Notes under the pieces: generated by a model
Seen by the model: only the letters and a program-made list of their open reading frames with translations
Told to the model about the DNA's origin: nothing
The model's database searches: none
Made by a program: the position numbers and the translations under genes
Source: Phanerodontia chrysosporium
Lineage: Eukaryota > Basidiomycota > Agaricomycetes > Polyporales > Phanerochaetaceae
Reading direction: 5' to 3'
Assembly (NCBI GenBank): GCA_001910725.1
Contig: MJGA01000022.1
Location: 248,001 to 312,000, forward strand
DNA length: 64,000 nucleotides
In this document: positions 46,881 to 61,135 of the stretch, piece by piece
How positions within the stretch are numbered: the first letter of the stretch is position 1
How the letters are laid out: every line of letters starts with the position of its first letter

Positions 46881-47800
46881 GCGTGATCGCGCCGTCTGCT
46901 TTGGCGTCGCGGAGCACATGCAGCTGTCGAGCACGACGGCGACGCGTTGCCAACGCGCCGGGGGACGAGCCACGCCGCGAGCCCGCAGCTTGCCAGCACC
47001 GAAATCGAAAAGAGGCATATGGCGCGCTGCCAGGCTGCGTCGCCACGAGGGACCCTTTGAGAATCTCGCACCGCCGAGTTGTTGGAACGCCGCTCCCTGC
47101 GCCGCTGGCAGCAGGCAGACAGGCAGGCAGGCAGTGCCGTGATTGCCTCGCGCACCGCTGCCTCACGTCCGCGGCCGCGCGGCGGCGTCCTGCACCGCCT
47201 GGCGGCCCACGCAGCAGCCCACCGCAGATCAGGGCCTTGCATCGCGGTGGGCGCCCCGGGGCCTCTCGCGCCGGAACGTCTCGCGGCTTGCGCACAGGAC
47301 GCGGGCCGCCCGGGCGCCGCATGAAAGGGTGCAACAGGCAGGGTCGCCCCCCCCCCCGCCCCGGTGGCGCCGCACGCGGACGCAGCGCGCAGCGCGCCTC
47401 GCGAGCGTGGCGGTGCGGAGGAGTCGTTGCGGTGCGCCGGTGGGACGTGTTTTCCGGGGGACCAGGTTGCGCATGATCGCGCGCGCCGCGCTAGCCCCGC
47501 TCGCGGGCAACGCTTTCGGGACCCGGGCAGCGCGCCCCGCCCGCCGGGTGCTGCTGCGCTGGCACGTCCTGGGTGCAGTCCGTGTAAGCAGGACGGCGTG
47601 TGCGACGGACGGATTCCGAATGCAGGCCTCGGTGGGCGGACGCGCGTCCCGCGGCGCGCGCGAGATGGCGCGCGAGATTGCAATGGAGGGGACGCGCCTA
47701 GACTTGATAGGAGGCGGCTGCTGTGTGAAGGAGGCGTGCGGGCATTCGGGCGCGGCGGACGTGTGAAATGGGTTGGCCAACGACTGAGGGAGGAGAATAT
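46881..47800. other. GC-rich island II
   Basis: Resembles island I in composition, with overlapping Arg and Ala-rich frames on both strands and an 11-C run at 47347. A tandem CAGG unit lies at about 47109-47130. No credible gene. Confidence 0.55.
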
Positions 47801-49661
47801 TGGCCATGGCGACGATGCGAGTCTCGTCGTCGTTGCCTATAAGGCTGAAATCCCGGAGGTAAAAGCTCGAGAAGCTGGTCTGTGGCGAGAAATTAATTTC
47901 TTTTCTATTGAGTAGACATTTACATGGTCTTTGCCAGTGAATAGCGAAGACGCTTCCTACAGCGTGCACAGCGTATACGGTTGTCGGGATCGCTGCACAA
48001 AGTTCTGGCATAGCTTGAGAAGTTCTTCGGAGACGCATGTGGGGTGGCACGTACGAAGGCAATACAGATATTTTCAGTCATCTCAATCGGAAGTACAACG
48101 CTTCGCAATCCAGGAGCGCAGTCGCCAAGCAGCCGACAGTTTTCCTCGATATCATCGTCCTCGAAGCCGCATTCTGGACCTGGACTGGGCTTCTGGATCA
48201 CTTTACACAACGCTGTGCCAGGAGGATTCTCGCTCTCGGCAAGATGCAACGTCAGGATCTGTTCCAAGTGAAAGATGAGAGCGGAATACAGTCCGAGAGT
48301 CTTAGACAGACCTCAGGCCTAATTGCAAAACATGAGATACCATTCGAAATATTTGTCATCGAAACCGTGTGGCCAACGAAGGCTGTGGTCATGCGGTCAT
48401 GCTGAAACAATCCTACGGCGACGGGACTCACAGCATATGTGCAGAGTTGGAGGCGATTCTAGGCTTTGACATTCACAGCGCCGCAGAGACGAACATCTGG
48501 AGCGTCCGTCGCTGAAGAACAACGCAGTCAAGTGTGGAAGTCCGCTTGCCGACCTATAGCGCGTAGACAGCGATGTACACTGACGAAACACAGACTCACG
48601 TACCAATGAGCGACAGAACAACGAAGAACATGAGTGACGACATTCGACACAGCAATGTCCGATAGCCGTGTTCCAGAACAGGCCGAGCAAGCCCGACGAT
48701 GCCTTAGAGAGATGTTCGCCAGCTGCGGGACAAGTACATTCGCATTCCGGAAGCTTCGCAGGGGTTCTCAGGACGCAGGAGGCGCAGGCACTACTCCGCG
48801 GGACCGACAAGGTGTGCGCCCGTCATGTGAGACATTTCGACATGCAGCATCTAGGACACACACCCGAGAGTTGATACTGCGACGAGACATAGCACACGTG
48901 CTCTCGCGGTGTTGGGCGCACGGAGCGTCATGAGGCCCCAAACGGCCTAACGTTAAGGGCGGCGCCCTGGTATTTTCGCTTGTTCAATGCTTCCAGCAGC
49001 ATTGTCGTCATCACGGAAGCAAATGTGCGGCGCTGCAGGAAGCCTGGATCGTGCGAAAATGCTAACAGACGTGGCGTGGGTGCGCTCGGAATTGAACAGG
49101 TATACTGGGGGCTCGCTTGTCGGGCTGGTGGTGTGGTGGTGGGTGGCTCCTAAGCAAAGACTGCAGGGTGGCGAAAGACGTGGTTCGTTCCAAGAGTCGG
49201 GATCGCTCTGCCCAGATGTGAGACTTGCAGAATCGTATCGTCACCGACTGACTGTAAGAACGCACCTTCGAGAAGGACTCCGTTGGTAGACGATGCAGGA
49301 GTTGCAAGCCTTGTCGGAATGGCTTCAAGTTGCGCAATGATCGCATAGCATTGTCACGGAAATAGAGTCATTGAATGAAGAGAATGGCTAGAATCTAGGC
49401 TTTCTTTAAAATGTTTTAAAATTACTCCAGTCTTCACAAGTCAAAGGTTGAAAACGACCTACGAAGTTTGTTTTGAGAAATAAAATTCGACAGGTCTCGC
49501 GAGGCAGCTGGCTTCGTGGCGCACGGCCCGGATGAGCCGTACATGCCGTGTCGGCAAAAGCCGTGAAGAAGTCTCCCGTGCACGTGCCCAAAATGCCTCA
49601 CCCAACTTACCCCACGTCCGGTCAACGAGCCTGTCGCTTTACTCTTCTCTCCTCTTATGTC
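47801..49661. other. Stretch with only weak coding signals
   Basis: A minus-strand frame at 47920-48267 ending RCARCRKRLRYSLAKTM and a plus-strand frame at 48037-48405 overlap each other. Neither connects to further exons by good splice sites, and neither resembles a family I know. 49.3-49.6 kb should hold the transporter promoter. Confidence 0.3.
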
Positions 49662-51551
49662 ATGACGACTTCACGAGCAGCATACACGGCGGGCACGCCC
49701 GACCGGCCGACATTCTTTCCGACCTTCGAGGATGATCCTACAGGCATTCGCGCACCCACGAACACCCCGGTCATCCCACCAGCGGAAACCGGGGGCTTCC
49801 TCTACAGGCTGCAATACACTTGGGGCAGGTTCGAGACCAGAGCGAGAGAGGTCGTCAAGAACAACACCGGAATGCTTCTGGTGGCAGCGTCGCAGGTGCG
49901 CTTGCTTGGATGCGGTCACATTCACGCGTCGTGTGACCAAATGCAATCTGCAGGGCTTCTTCGCACTTATGAACGTCGCTGTCAAGAAGCTGAACAGTCT
50001 TGACCCTCCAGTCAGTGCAATGGAGCTTGTACTGGTTAGGATGGTACGTCATCTGTGTCCATTCTTCTTCAGTTGTATTGAACCTTAGTGTATTCTAGGC
50101 CATCACCTGGCTGTGTTGTGTGTCGTACATGTACGTGCTACATTGACTTGCTTGCTCGGAAGCCAATTAATGATGATGCAAGGTACGTCACCAAGGTTCC
50201 CGATCCGTTCCTGGGTCCGAAGGGTGTACGACTGCTACTCGTCTTGCGGGGGTTCTGCGGGTGAGTCTCTGTAAGAGCGGACGAAAGCGCGGCAAAACGC
50301 TGACTCTACATTAGATTCTTTGGTCTGTTCGGCGTGTACTATTCCCTTCAATACCTCTCGTTATCGGACGCAACTGTCCTTACGTTCCTTGCGCCTATGT
50401 GTGCTACCGTGACCGGTGCCGTTTTTCTCGGAGAATCAATCTCATGGAGACAAGCAGGGGCAGGATGTAAGAACATGTCAATATCAATGTTTCCACGAAG
50501 CTCACCTTACACAGTATGCAGTCTGTTTGGTGTCATATTGATAGCACGTCCTGCGTTCTTGTTCGGACGCGTGCCTGACATACCAGACGTCACCCTTTCC
50601 GATGGCACAGGGAACGTTGTAGAGGACATCAATCCCGTCCACCACGTCACCGCCGCGCAGAGGCTAGGGGCTGTTGGGTATGTCTACGTAATTTTGGATA
50701 CTGTTGGAGCTGACCCCTTCCGCAGCGTCGCGATGCTTGGCGTACTAGGCGCTACGGGTGCTTGTATGCATGTCATCCCTAGCTCTTCGGGTCTCCGTTC
50801 TAAGAATGCGTTGCAGACACTACCATTCGCGCTATAGGCAAGCGCGCGCACCCTCTCCATAACATCGTGTCATTCTCTTCGCAATGTGTTATTGTCTCCA
50901 GCGTATCGTGAGTAATTCCACGCATTTCGCGATGCATCGCTAATTTACATGGCAGAATGATCGTCATGCACACCCAGTTTGTGCTACCAATGAGACTTGA
51001 TTGGATTGCCATGCTCCTCATGATCGGTATCTTCGGATTCTTCGCTCAGGTCTGTTGCTCAAGTCACCAGTATCGCGCCTCATGCTGATTGCTGCGGCTC
51101 GTGACGCCAGGTCCTCCTCACCATGGGTTTGCAGCGTGAAGCCGTAGGTCGCGGAACGATGGCTGTATACACTCAGGTGAGCTCCGTGTACGCTCACTCC
51201 GGTGTTGCGAAACTTCTGACCATCCTAATAGGTCGTGTACGCGATGACTTTCGACCAGATCTTTTTCCATAGTTCGCCATCCCTCATGTCTGTCTTTGGT
51301 ACCCTCATCATCGTATTTTCTGCCATCTACGTTGCTGTAAGTACCTCTATCCGTGCTCTAACCCCTGTTCTCACGTATCCATGCAGGTCACGAAGGAAGA
51401 TACTGGAAAACACAAGCGTGCCCGGAGTCAAATGGTGTCGGTCGAGGATATCTCCCTTGAGGAAGGCCTGCTTGCCGATCAAGAGGACATCTCGGACTAC
51501 GAACCCCCATCAAAAGAGGCGCGTCCGCCACAGGACGTTCAGAACTCATGA
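49662..51551 (+). CDS. EamA/SLC35-type (drug/metabolite) membrane transporter
   Basis: Ten or more short exons join in frame, beginning 49662..49895, 49954..50043, 50099..50130 and 50183..50260. The start MTTSRAAYTAG at 49662 gives a soluble 60-residue N-terminus. About ten transmembrane segments follow in two EamA repeats. In the first, VYYSLQYLSLSDATVLTFLA and GAVFLGESISW are the family signature, followed by GVILIARPAFLFG. In the second, YTTIRAIGKRAHPLHNIV and FFAQVLLTMGLQREAVGRGT lead to FGTLIIVFSAIYVA. The tail is acidic (LEEGLLADQEDISDYEP). Relatives carry nucleotide sugars or other metabolites across membranes; the substrate cannot be read from sequence. Frame is continuous. Confidence 0.85.
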
Positions 51552-52074
51552 ATGCGACACTAGACCTTGTTGGAGCGTAGCATCTCTTCGAGTGCGAGCT
51601 TGATCTCTGTTTTGGATAGTAGATTGACTGAAACTCGGATGTAATATAGAGCTGCTCCACTGCTTTTTGGAATAGATTTACACCAAGTTTGTCGTTTGCC
51701 GTGCCTGCTCGCGTCCTCTCTGCAGTTGCGCTAGCCCGACGGTCCTGATCCGCCTCTGCAGATCGGATCAATCCTACTGCACAACGTGAGTAACGAGAAC
51801 GAAGCGTTCGCGTATTCGACTGCCAAGCCTTCAAGCTTCATGGACGACACCGTCTGCATGCATCCGTACGGGTCCTACAGCATATCTGAAGCCACGGGAA
51901 TGTCCGCTTACGATCCCTTGCGTAGCCGTTTAATTAGCATTCAGTCAGCCAAGTGATCCTATCGCCATATCAATACAGACGATATGAGCGACCCACGCCC
52001 CCATTCGCACCTGTGACGGCTGCGTACAAGGATCTGACACCCCTCCTTCTTGACTTCCGTCGCACGTGCTAGTC
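51552..52074. other. Intergenic stretch
   Basis: Between the transporter stop and the next plus-strand start. No gene seen. Confidence 0.35.
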
Positions 52075-53670
52075 ATGGTCGCAATTCTCGAGCCAATCAG
52101 CCCAGCAGACGACGCGGCGGGGAGCCGGACTATCGACGTCGTTATCGACACCTCTGCGATGAGAGTGGGCTCGGACATGTCGTGTTGAAGGGCGCGCCTG
52201 TGCCCCTGTCGTTCGAGTTCCTGGCGAAGCAGATGGAGGCTCATGGTGGGCAGACTCGGAGGTGGGCTCTTGTAGCTCTATGTTGATGTCGTTCCGCAGG
52301 CTTTCCCGCACCCAAGAACTTCGTCACGCGCCCGCAGGTGGTCTCAGCCGAGGTCACGAAGGAGAGGTCGAGCCTCGATCTAGTCACTTTGACAGGGACC
52401 GTCAACATGTATGTGATCCCCTTCGATCTCTTACTGATCTCGGTCTCTCTGATCTGTGCGCACTGCGCAGCGATGAGCCACTCTGCCGCTTCTATGATCA
52501 GCAGTTTCTACAATCCATCGGACGTGTGACTCGGGTCTCAAATCTGATAGAATAAACAGCCTTACGATTTGCCGGAGGGTGTCGACTCTGCCAGTATCAG
52601 CCGGGAAGGCGATAGTGTCGATGTAGGAGGTGTGAATCTTAGTTTCATGAGGTACGTCGCTATGCTGCTACAGCAGTAATTCTGCGCTGACACCCTCTAC
52701 AGAACAGTGAGGGTACCCGGTCTGTACAATGTGTGACTTTGGAGTAGGTTCAGCAACTAACCGACTACCTGCTCCTAGATGACGGCAGGCAACACTCCTT
52801 ACCTGCTGGTCTCGGGAAGCTTCCCCTCTTGTACGTACCTCAAAGCCAAAAACTCGCTCAGGCTCTTGTTTATTGAGACGCTCTTTAGCAATACCGCGGC
52901 ATATGCTGATCGGCTTCCTCGGTCGATCGCTGCGAAAGGAGGAATACTGATGGTAGGCGTGCATATGCGCTTGTTACCGAACCGACTGACCCAGAATCTT
53001 CGAAGGGAATGCACAGATGCGAGGCCATGTGGATGAACTTTGAGACATACGGACTTTCTCCCTCATATGCCGTCAAGGTCTCCGCAGGCGGCCTTAACGC
53101 ATTAACTGGGCTCCCTCGGAAGGCCTCGACAACCGATGGAGGAAGGCAAGACTATCTGGCTGTAAGGCAAGACGGCCTTGGACAACCGTGGGTTTGCGAC
53201 GCTCTTTGCCTTTCTCTGTGTCGCTTACGCCTTGGTTTTCAGCTGGCTCGTATGTTGCGTTGCGCGTCAGGGTCACCATCTGCTGACTTCGCCTTCAGGA
53301 CGGATTCAGTACTGAGAGGGGCGTTGTCCGGCGTGCGAATTGCCGTCTATATATTGCGCCGATACTCGCTGACCACGTCCTCAGAATTCGTTGCTGCGCC
53401 GCTAGGGGAAGGACTCACTGTAGAGTCGCAACTCACCGGACGAGAGGTCCGCATCTCCCCTCCTGCGTAGTGATAACTGATCCGAACCGACATTGATAGG
53501 ATGTCGGTGGCATACAAATTGACGTGTTCCCACTATACGATAAGCCATCCAGATTTTACGTCGACAACTCGGCTCAGGAGCTCGAGCCCTACAAGTCTCC
53601 CCGGCAGCAAGGCTTACGGCCAGGGCAGCTGGTAGAATTCATGGATCCCGAGACGTACGTCAGAAATAAT
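52075..53670 (+). CDS. Uncharacterised membrane-associated protein, multi-exon, with frameshifts
   Basis: The chain starts MVAILEPISPADDAAGSRT at 52075. It continues as ESGLGHVVLKGAPVPLSFEF, FPAPKNFVTRPQVVSAEVTK, TDLGLSDLCALRSDEPLCRF, PYDLPEGVDSASISREGDSV, GNTPYLLVSGSFPSCTYLKA and YADRLPRSIAAKGGILMVG. A hydrophobic segment FATLFAFLCVAYALVFSWLV near 53200 is a transmembrane helix. A last exon-like piece, IDVFPLYDKPSRFYVDN, ends near 53660. One base is missing at about 52157 (DTSA to DESG) and at about 52432 (DLL to TDLG). Exon borders in the second half are unsure. I do not recognise the family. The segments before the helix look like a compact beta-containing domain. Confidence 0.45.
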
Positions 53671-53860
53671 TCCGTAACAATCCACTCTAACTGACAGCGC
53701 CTCGAAGCGTTGGTCACTTTCTAGCTGAAAACAGTAGAAGCGGTCCATTTATCGAGAATCCCCCGCCACGTCTGTCCACTTTGCACCTGTCTGCAAATCC
53801 TGACCAACTCAGTAAGCTTCTCGCATCAATCTGCTGCTGTAAGACTACAGTCTCATTCCT

Positions 53861-54888
53861 ATGCAATGTCACGTAGTATACGTCAAAACGCTCACCGGGA
53901 AGGCCATCATTGTGTTCGTCTGCTTGACGGAGACTGTGCAGGACTTGAAGCTCAGAATTCAGGATGTGGAAGGAATCCCACACGACCAGCAACGCCTCGT
54001 TTTTGCTGGTAAGCAGCTCGAGGACCTCAAGTCACTCTCAGGTGTGTGCATCACGATTTCGGACCGATAACATATCGTGACGTTGCAACTCGCAGACTAC
54101 AACATCAAGAATGGCGCAACAATACATCTGGTCATGCGCCTGCGCGGTGGAGGCTACGTCCAGAGTCCTGCTGTGCAGGCTCAGGCTTCCGTGCAGACTC
54201 AGGGTTTCGCGGCTGGTGGCGAGATCGTACAGAAGATCGTCCGGGATCCTCTCCTCCCAACCGCATACGATTTTACGAAGGGCGTTCGGCTGCACATCAC
54301 TGTGCTGGACGCCTTCGCGCTGTCCCAGCTGACGGGCGGACCACCGATACCGACGCCCATATCGAGCATGACATACGTCGAGGCAGGGCTGCCATGGTAT
54401 GACTTCTTTGACGAGGGCGTCCCCGCGGCGAACAACACCACCGGCGACCATCGCCTTGCGAATATCAAGTCCCTGCAGGAGCTCCTGACCGAACAGCGGG
54501 ACATTGCATTTGGCACTTCCGGAGCATTAGTCTGCGGCTACTGCAGCAACCCGCAGGGTACATCGCGAAGCCGTGTGGGCACGCGCTCTGCGAGGACTGC
54601 GCGAACGGCTTACCCGAGGACGAGTGCGTGAAGAAGTGCCAAGGCGTCACTGGGAGGGCGAAAATATCCGGTGCAGACATTCTCGCGGAGGGCGAGGCGG
54701 ATGTGGACTGTCCTGTGGCGGGCTCTGTGGATGATCGTATCGTGATTCTAAGGAGGTGCGCGGAGGAGGGATTGTGGGCACTTTTAGGCATCCTGCAGAC
54801 GAAGTCTCGCCGCTTTCTGCTGGAGACGCGTAGCAATCGAACCAGGTATGAGATGCGCGCATTTCCGATAACTTACACGACTGACTGA
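53861..54888 (+). CDS. Ubiquitin-like domain fused to a conserved extension and a zinc-finger region
   Basis: Exons 53861..54041 and 54096..54888. Residues 1-76 are a diverged ubiquitin: [48 protein letters not shown]. The chain does not stop after RLRGG but runs into GYVQSPAV. Next comes an unnamed domain with [38 protein letters not shown] and [15 protein letters not shown] cysteine-rich part follows: CGYCSNPQ, then [15 protein letters not shown] and CVKKC, a RING-like ligand order. Frame breaks once at about 54558, where GG should be GGG (PQGYIAKPC). The 27-kb pseudogene shares the whole layout. Function unknown; an E3-like or ubiquitin-decoy role is inference. Confidence 0.7.
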
Positions 54889-55539
54889 AATAAATCATCG
54901 TAAGCTGTGGTTGTCAGGCTAGATGGATTGACAGCTGAGCACGTCCCCGCTGGTCTCACGCCTAGAGCAATATCTATGCGTTGGAAAACGCACGGTATCT
55001 CGCATGTGCCTCAACGCTATCCCTAAAGTTGACCCTCATCAGAGGGTATAATGAATGGCGCACTGAAGGTTGCTTGTCGTATTAGCGGCCGGCCACCGCA
55101 TGTACGAAGCGTAAGGACAACATTATTGGTCGAGTATGCTGTATTCAGCCGAGTTATACTCTCCGCAGGGGCATATGCAAGTGAGGATTGAGCCTCCAAC
55201 CCGCCTCCACGCAGGCAACGCTAGGATGATCGGAGAAGGGAAGGATGTGATTGGCGCCCATGTTGCTCGCCACGTTGTTTCGGTCGGAGTTGCAATGAAA
55301 GCGTGGGAAGAAACGGGCGTGGTCTAAGGGCTAAAGATCGTGAAAGTCGTTTTCGACCTCGTCCCACATCGCCATCCCGACCAATACCCTCACCACTCCT
55401 TCAACAAGTCTATCATGTATGTCGCCTCACCCTCTTGGTTGCCATGGTCGCGTTTCTCGAGCTAGAATGCCCGAACAACGCGGTCGAAACGCGACCTTCG
55501 TTTTGGTTCGAATCGACGTGCTGACGTTGCACCTGCAGA
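54889..55539. other. Intergenic and beta-tubulin leader
   Basis: Probably contains a 5' leader intron: an acceptor CTGACGTTGCACCTGCAG ends directly before the tubulin ATG. Confidence 0.45.
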
Positions 55540-57340
<1,801 letters not shown>

Positions 57341-57822
57341 ACAGCTCGCTTTTACATCCGGATTTCCTTCTGTTCTTTCATGTCATCACTGCACGAAAAG
57401 CTCTGTTACTACATAATCTCCTTATATTGGTCGCTTTCTGTCTCGCATCATGTTTCTCTCCCTGGCACCCACCCGACGACTACGCTACCCTACTGCATAC
57501 CATCTTCATTCACCCGTAACGATTCCCTCTTCTACTTAGGATAATGTAAAGGCTTGAGGCTATAAGGCAGCATCGCGATTGATGGGTTCACCTCGGAGCG
57601 CTTATTTTGAAAGCGAACTCGTGCGTCCGCCGCGAAGCCGTCGCCGCCACGGAGTCCTTCCACCACCAGCTTCCCGCATGCTACCACTGTGAATGTGTGG
57701 TTGGCTGTGATGTGTGCAGTCAATAAAGATATTCCCAGAACACCATCTCAGATAGATTTCTACTGAGTATTGTAATACCTCATCCAGGATAACCCTGTCC
57801 GTTGCACACTTCAAAAAATGCG
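57341..57822. other. Convergent 3' flanks
   Basis: 3' untranslated DNA of beta-tubulin and of the DUF3433 gene. No gene seen. Confidence 0.4.
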
Positions 57823-60306
57823 TTATTCTCGCTTAGGCCTCGGCGAGACGAGGGGCTCCTCCTCGTAATGCAGCTCGGGCTCCTGCAGTTCCTCGAGGTC
57901 CGCAAGACCGCCCTCAGCCGCAGCACCGGACTCTACGTTGCGCATCTCCAGCTTCTGCGGCGACCCGCGTCCCTGGACAATCCCGCCCGTGTCATAGTCG
58001 TACTCATTGGCGACGACCGCGCCCGTGCGGCGGTCGAGGCTGAAGCGGAGCGCGTGGAGCTTCGCCGCAATTGTCGGTGCGTCATCGTACGGATACAGCA
58101 GCGCACCGAAGCCGCTGTGGCTCGTCAGCGCGAGCGCGGCGCCGAGCGTCCCCGGCGCCGCCGCGAGGCGCAGCGCGCGCCGTGCGCGCCGGTGTGCGAG
58201 ATGTATGCCGACGCCAGCGAAGCCGATCACGATGAGCAGTGCTGCGAGGGCATGTGCAGCCAGTGCGCTGGTAATTCAGTTAAGTCAGGGTTGCACTTGT
58301 GCTCTGGAGGATGGGCGTACTCGACAATGAGCCGCTCGACGAGCGAAGTCTCTTGGCCCATGGCACTCGCATTGGGCGCAGTAACAAAGTATACAGACTT
58401 GGCGCTCACGGCGAGATGTTGCGTCTACGAAAGACCTGTGAGCAAGAAGCTTTGTGAAAGGCGACAGGCGTACATATATGCGGTCCGTCAGCGCGAGGAA
58501 GCCGTCCGGCGGATCGAAGAACTGTTGTTGCAATTCCTCTGGGTCCTGAGACGCAAAGCGGAAGATGGCGCCCGGTATTTGTGACTGAATCGCCACTGCG
58601 CGTGCTCGCACAAAGTCATTCACGTCGCTCTGGTTGAAGAGAACTCTGCAAAAAGACACCGTGTCAGCACAGTTTACAATACCCTAGGCCAAACATGAAG
58701 GGACAAACGCGTTGTATGCTTTGCCGTTCAGCGGGGGCCCAGTGATATTGTTCGGCTGTGTATAATTATCCGCAATGCTAACACTCGTCAGACTGCTGTT
58801 TGTCAGATACACCGTCGTATCGACGTTGAACAGCCTGACATTGGGTCGACACATAACGGAGCGCGCCTGGAGCGTGCCGTTGTCGCTCGTATGGAAGAAC
58901 CAGAACATGAGCGGCGCGAACGAGACGTCGAGCTGCGGGTCGAGGCTACAGGTGCCCGGATCGGCTGGCGACGTGCCGTACTGCTGGTCCGCGCTAGACG
59001 GGTTGAACGCCGCGACAGACGTGCAGCCATCGGTGTCTGTGGCGGTGATGGTATAGTTGCTCCTGTCGTTTGTGTCCAGAGTGATGGCTGGCGGGACACT
59101 GCAGTTCGCGGAGCTGAGAGCCCGGTCGTGCGCAGCGCTAGAGACGCGTTCAGGCCGCCGCTGGAGAGGGGCTGCGCGCGATGAGTGAGGTTGCGGGATA
59201 GGGATAGTGGCCAACATACGTGGTATTGTGCGACTGACCACCCGCCGTGAATGAATGGCGGGTCTGGGAGGCCTTGGAAGGCTGCTGCCTCTGTGAACTG
59301 TGAAGTGTGTAAACAATGATGATGATAAATGCCCCGCAAACAGAAGGATACGTACACCCGCAGCAGCGAGAAACGCATTTAGCGTGTCGACGTCAGGAGC
59401 CAGCCCCAGGGTAGTTTCCATTGACACGTTTTGCGCTGAGGATACAGTCAGGCGAGACATAGCGAGGTTTATAAACGTAACATACGATGCGTTCTCGGAA
59501 TCTGGCGCACAGATAGCAGAGCTCCGGCGAGTGGTTGGTAGAGATTGGTTGCGAGAGCGGTCACAATTGAGATATGGACCAGCCACTCCCTTCGCTTGAG
59601 CGTCTTGTATAGAGTGATGAAGACGCTAATGATATAAATATTTCGCAGCCAGCGTTCGCAAAACACTCACTTCGACATCACATAGTCCACCAAAAGACTG
59701 TCTTCCGCTGTGGCGCCTCCTTCCGACAGTGTAATATATGGCTAGCGCGGAATCAACACAGGATACGGTGTTGTCGGGCTAGAAGCTGCTGCACCTGGTA
59801 TTGCCTTAGCACACGATCCGCAGATGCCCAAAAATAGCTGAGAGGAAAGACGAAGAGTGTGGGGAAGAAAGCCTGTTGTTCATCAGCTTAGTGGGCACGA
59901 GCCTGACTGTCACTCACCGTCAAGAATGACGGTTGCGCGAACGTCTGAAACACGTTCTTCTGAGGAATAGAGAAACCTAGAAGGGCCAAGGTATCATGTA
60001 TAGTTCAAACTGTCCCTCCTGTATACTCACCGTCGTCATGTTTTGATATTGCTCGGGCAATCTCAATCACTAACCCGACGACTATCATGAAGATTGCCAG
60101 GGCAAGCACCCTCCATGTAGATAATGACCATGCTTGCTGAAGTGTGGAGTCAGAACTACGCAAGAGGAGAGGTCAGCTTCGCTCACCTGTCTTCCTAGCC
60201 GCGCACTGTCACTTCCGGGGGTTGGTATGAGGTGAGTCGACTCCCGATAGCGCCTGGAGCGTGTCGACTCGGTGGACTGTTGCGTCTTCGAGCGAAATAT
60301 TCTCAT
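57823..60306 (-). CDS. DUF3433-type integral membrane protein
   Basis: The gene starts MRIFRSKTQQ at 60306 and ends with a charged cytosolic tail at 57823, with about eight exons. Membrane segments seen are LALAIFMIVVGLVIEIA, the segment FPTLFVFPLSYFWASADRVL, and VHISIVTALATNLYQP. Between the first segments lies PYITLSEGGATAEDSLLVDY, the conserved block of this family, then LKRREWLVHIS. A large Asn and Thr-rich extracellular or lumenal domain follows (SVPPAITLDTNDRSNYT, CSLDPQLDVSFAPLMFW). A last helix, ALAALLIVIGFAGVGIHLA, precedes the tail. DUF3433 proteins are fungal surface or endomembrane proteins of unknown function. The family call rests on the block order and is good; exact exon edges are not all fixed. 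Confidence 0.75.
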
Positions 60307-61075
60307 ATCACTTGTTTGGGCCTATCTTCAAATGACCATTCGAGAGGGAACAAGAGTGCAGAACTTGAGAGGCAGGGCTGGCGCCGGCCTCCTATGTACG
60401 CTGGTAAGAGGATGAAACGCTGTAGACGGTGCGATAAAACGTACAACTGGGACATGCGGGCCTGCGGCCGCACCGTTGCAGGCTGTGCAGCGGGTGCAGA
60501 TCGTTGCGCATGGCGGAGTCAACGGCACGTTGCACCCGTGTTGGAACAGTCGAGCTCGGAGACTCCGGCGACAGCGCTGCGTACGTGCTGTGTTCTAGGA
60601 CAGTCCCGTCGTAGTTCACATGTATTGTGCGGATTGGATCTCACTGCTGTGCAATGCAGGAGTTTCGCCGGACATATCGAGAGCGGTGTGAAGCAAGCCT
60701 TGAACCTGGTAACAGGAGCCGTTCGAAAGGGTGGAAGGCGATGCGAGGAGTCTGACGATGATGCGCTTGATGCGCCAACTGATGCGCCATTGATCGCAAT
60801 GGAATGTTCCGGGTGACGCTCCCGACCAGCGCTGAACCTACTCCAACGTTTTCGCACAAAAAATGAGCAGATGAATGAGGTATTTCGATGGCCAGCGTGT
60901 ATATAGCACCGTTATATGCTAATTTATATATGGCGCATAGCAGAAAACCGATGAGATGCAGCTCGTTGCTAGGTGGCGGACACCCCGAGATGTCTACCGC
61001 CTCGGAGGCGGACACTGGCTGACCCGTTGGCGCGAGAGCGCAGAGGGTGACGCAAGAACTCCAACATAAGGAGAG
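60307..61075. other. Intergenic stretch
   Basis: Divergent promoter space between the DUF3433 and SMP genes. Frames are short and unsupported. Confidence 0.35.
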
Positions 61076-61083
61076 TATAAATA
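61076..61083 (+). promoter_or_regulatory. TATA box of the SMP gene
   Basis: TATAAATA, 53 bases before the ATG at 61136, with a CCCATTCC pyrimidine block between. A strong canonical box suits an inducible stress gene. Confidence 0.6.
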
Positions 61084-61135
61084 CCCGCGTATCCTCCTGA
61101 CAGTTCCCATTCCCACCAACACTCATAGACCCCCG

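Noticed and set aside
46881..47766. Frames of 197-277 codons in GC island II
   Set aside because: Same overlapping, Arg-rich pattern on both strands as in island I.
47920..48810. Minus-strand frame with CARCRK and a Cys-rich upstream frame, as a possible zinc-finger gene
   Set aside because: The cysteines do not form a recognisable spacing, the two pieces do not join by good splice sites and plus-strand frames overlap. Kept only as an uncertain interval.
53861..54095. An ordinary ubiquitin or ubiquitin-ribosomal fusion gene
   Set aside because: The ubiquitin fold is strongly diverged (for example [22 protein letters not shown]) and the extension is neither eL40 nor eS31.
55500..55515. GGTTCGAATC as a tRNA B-box
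   Set aside because: No A-box or cloverleaf at the right spacing, and it lies in the leader of beta-tubulin.
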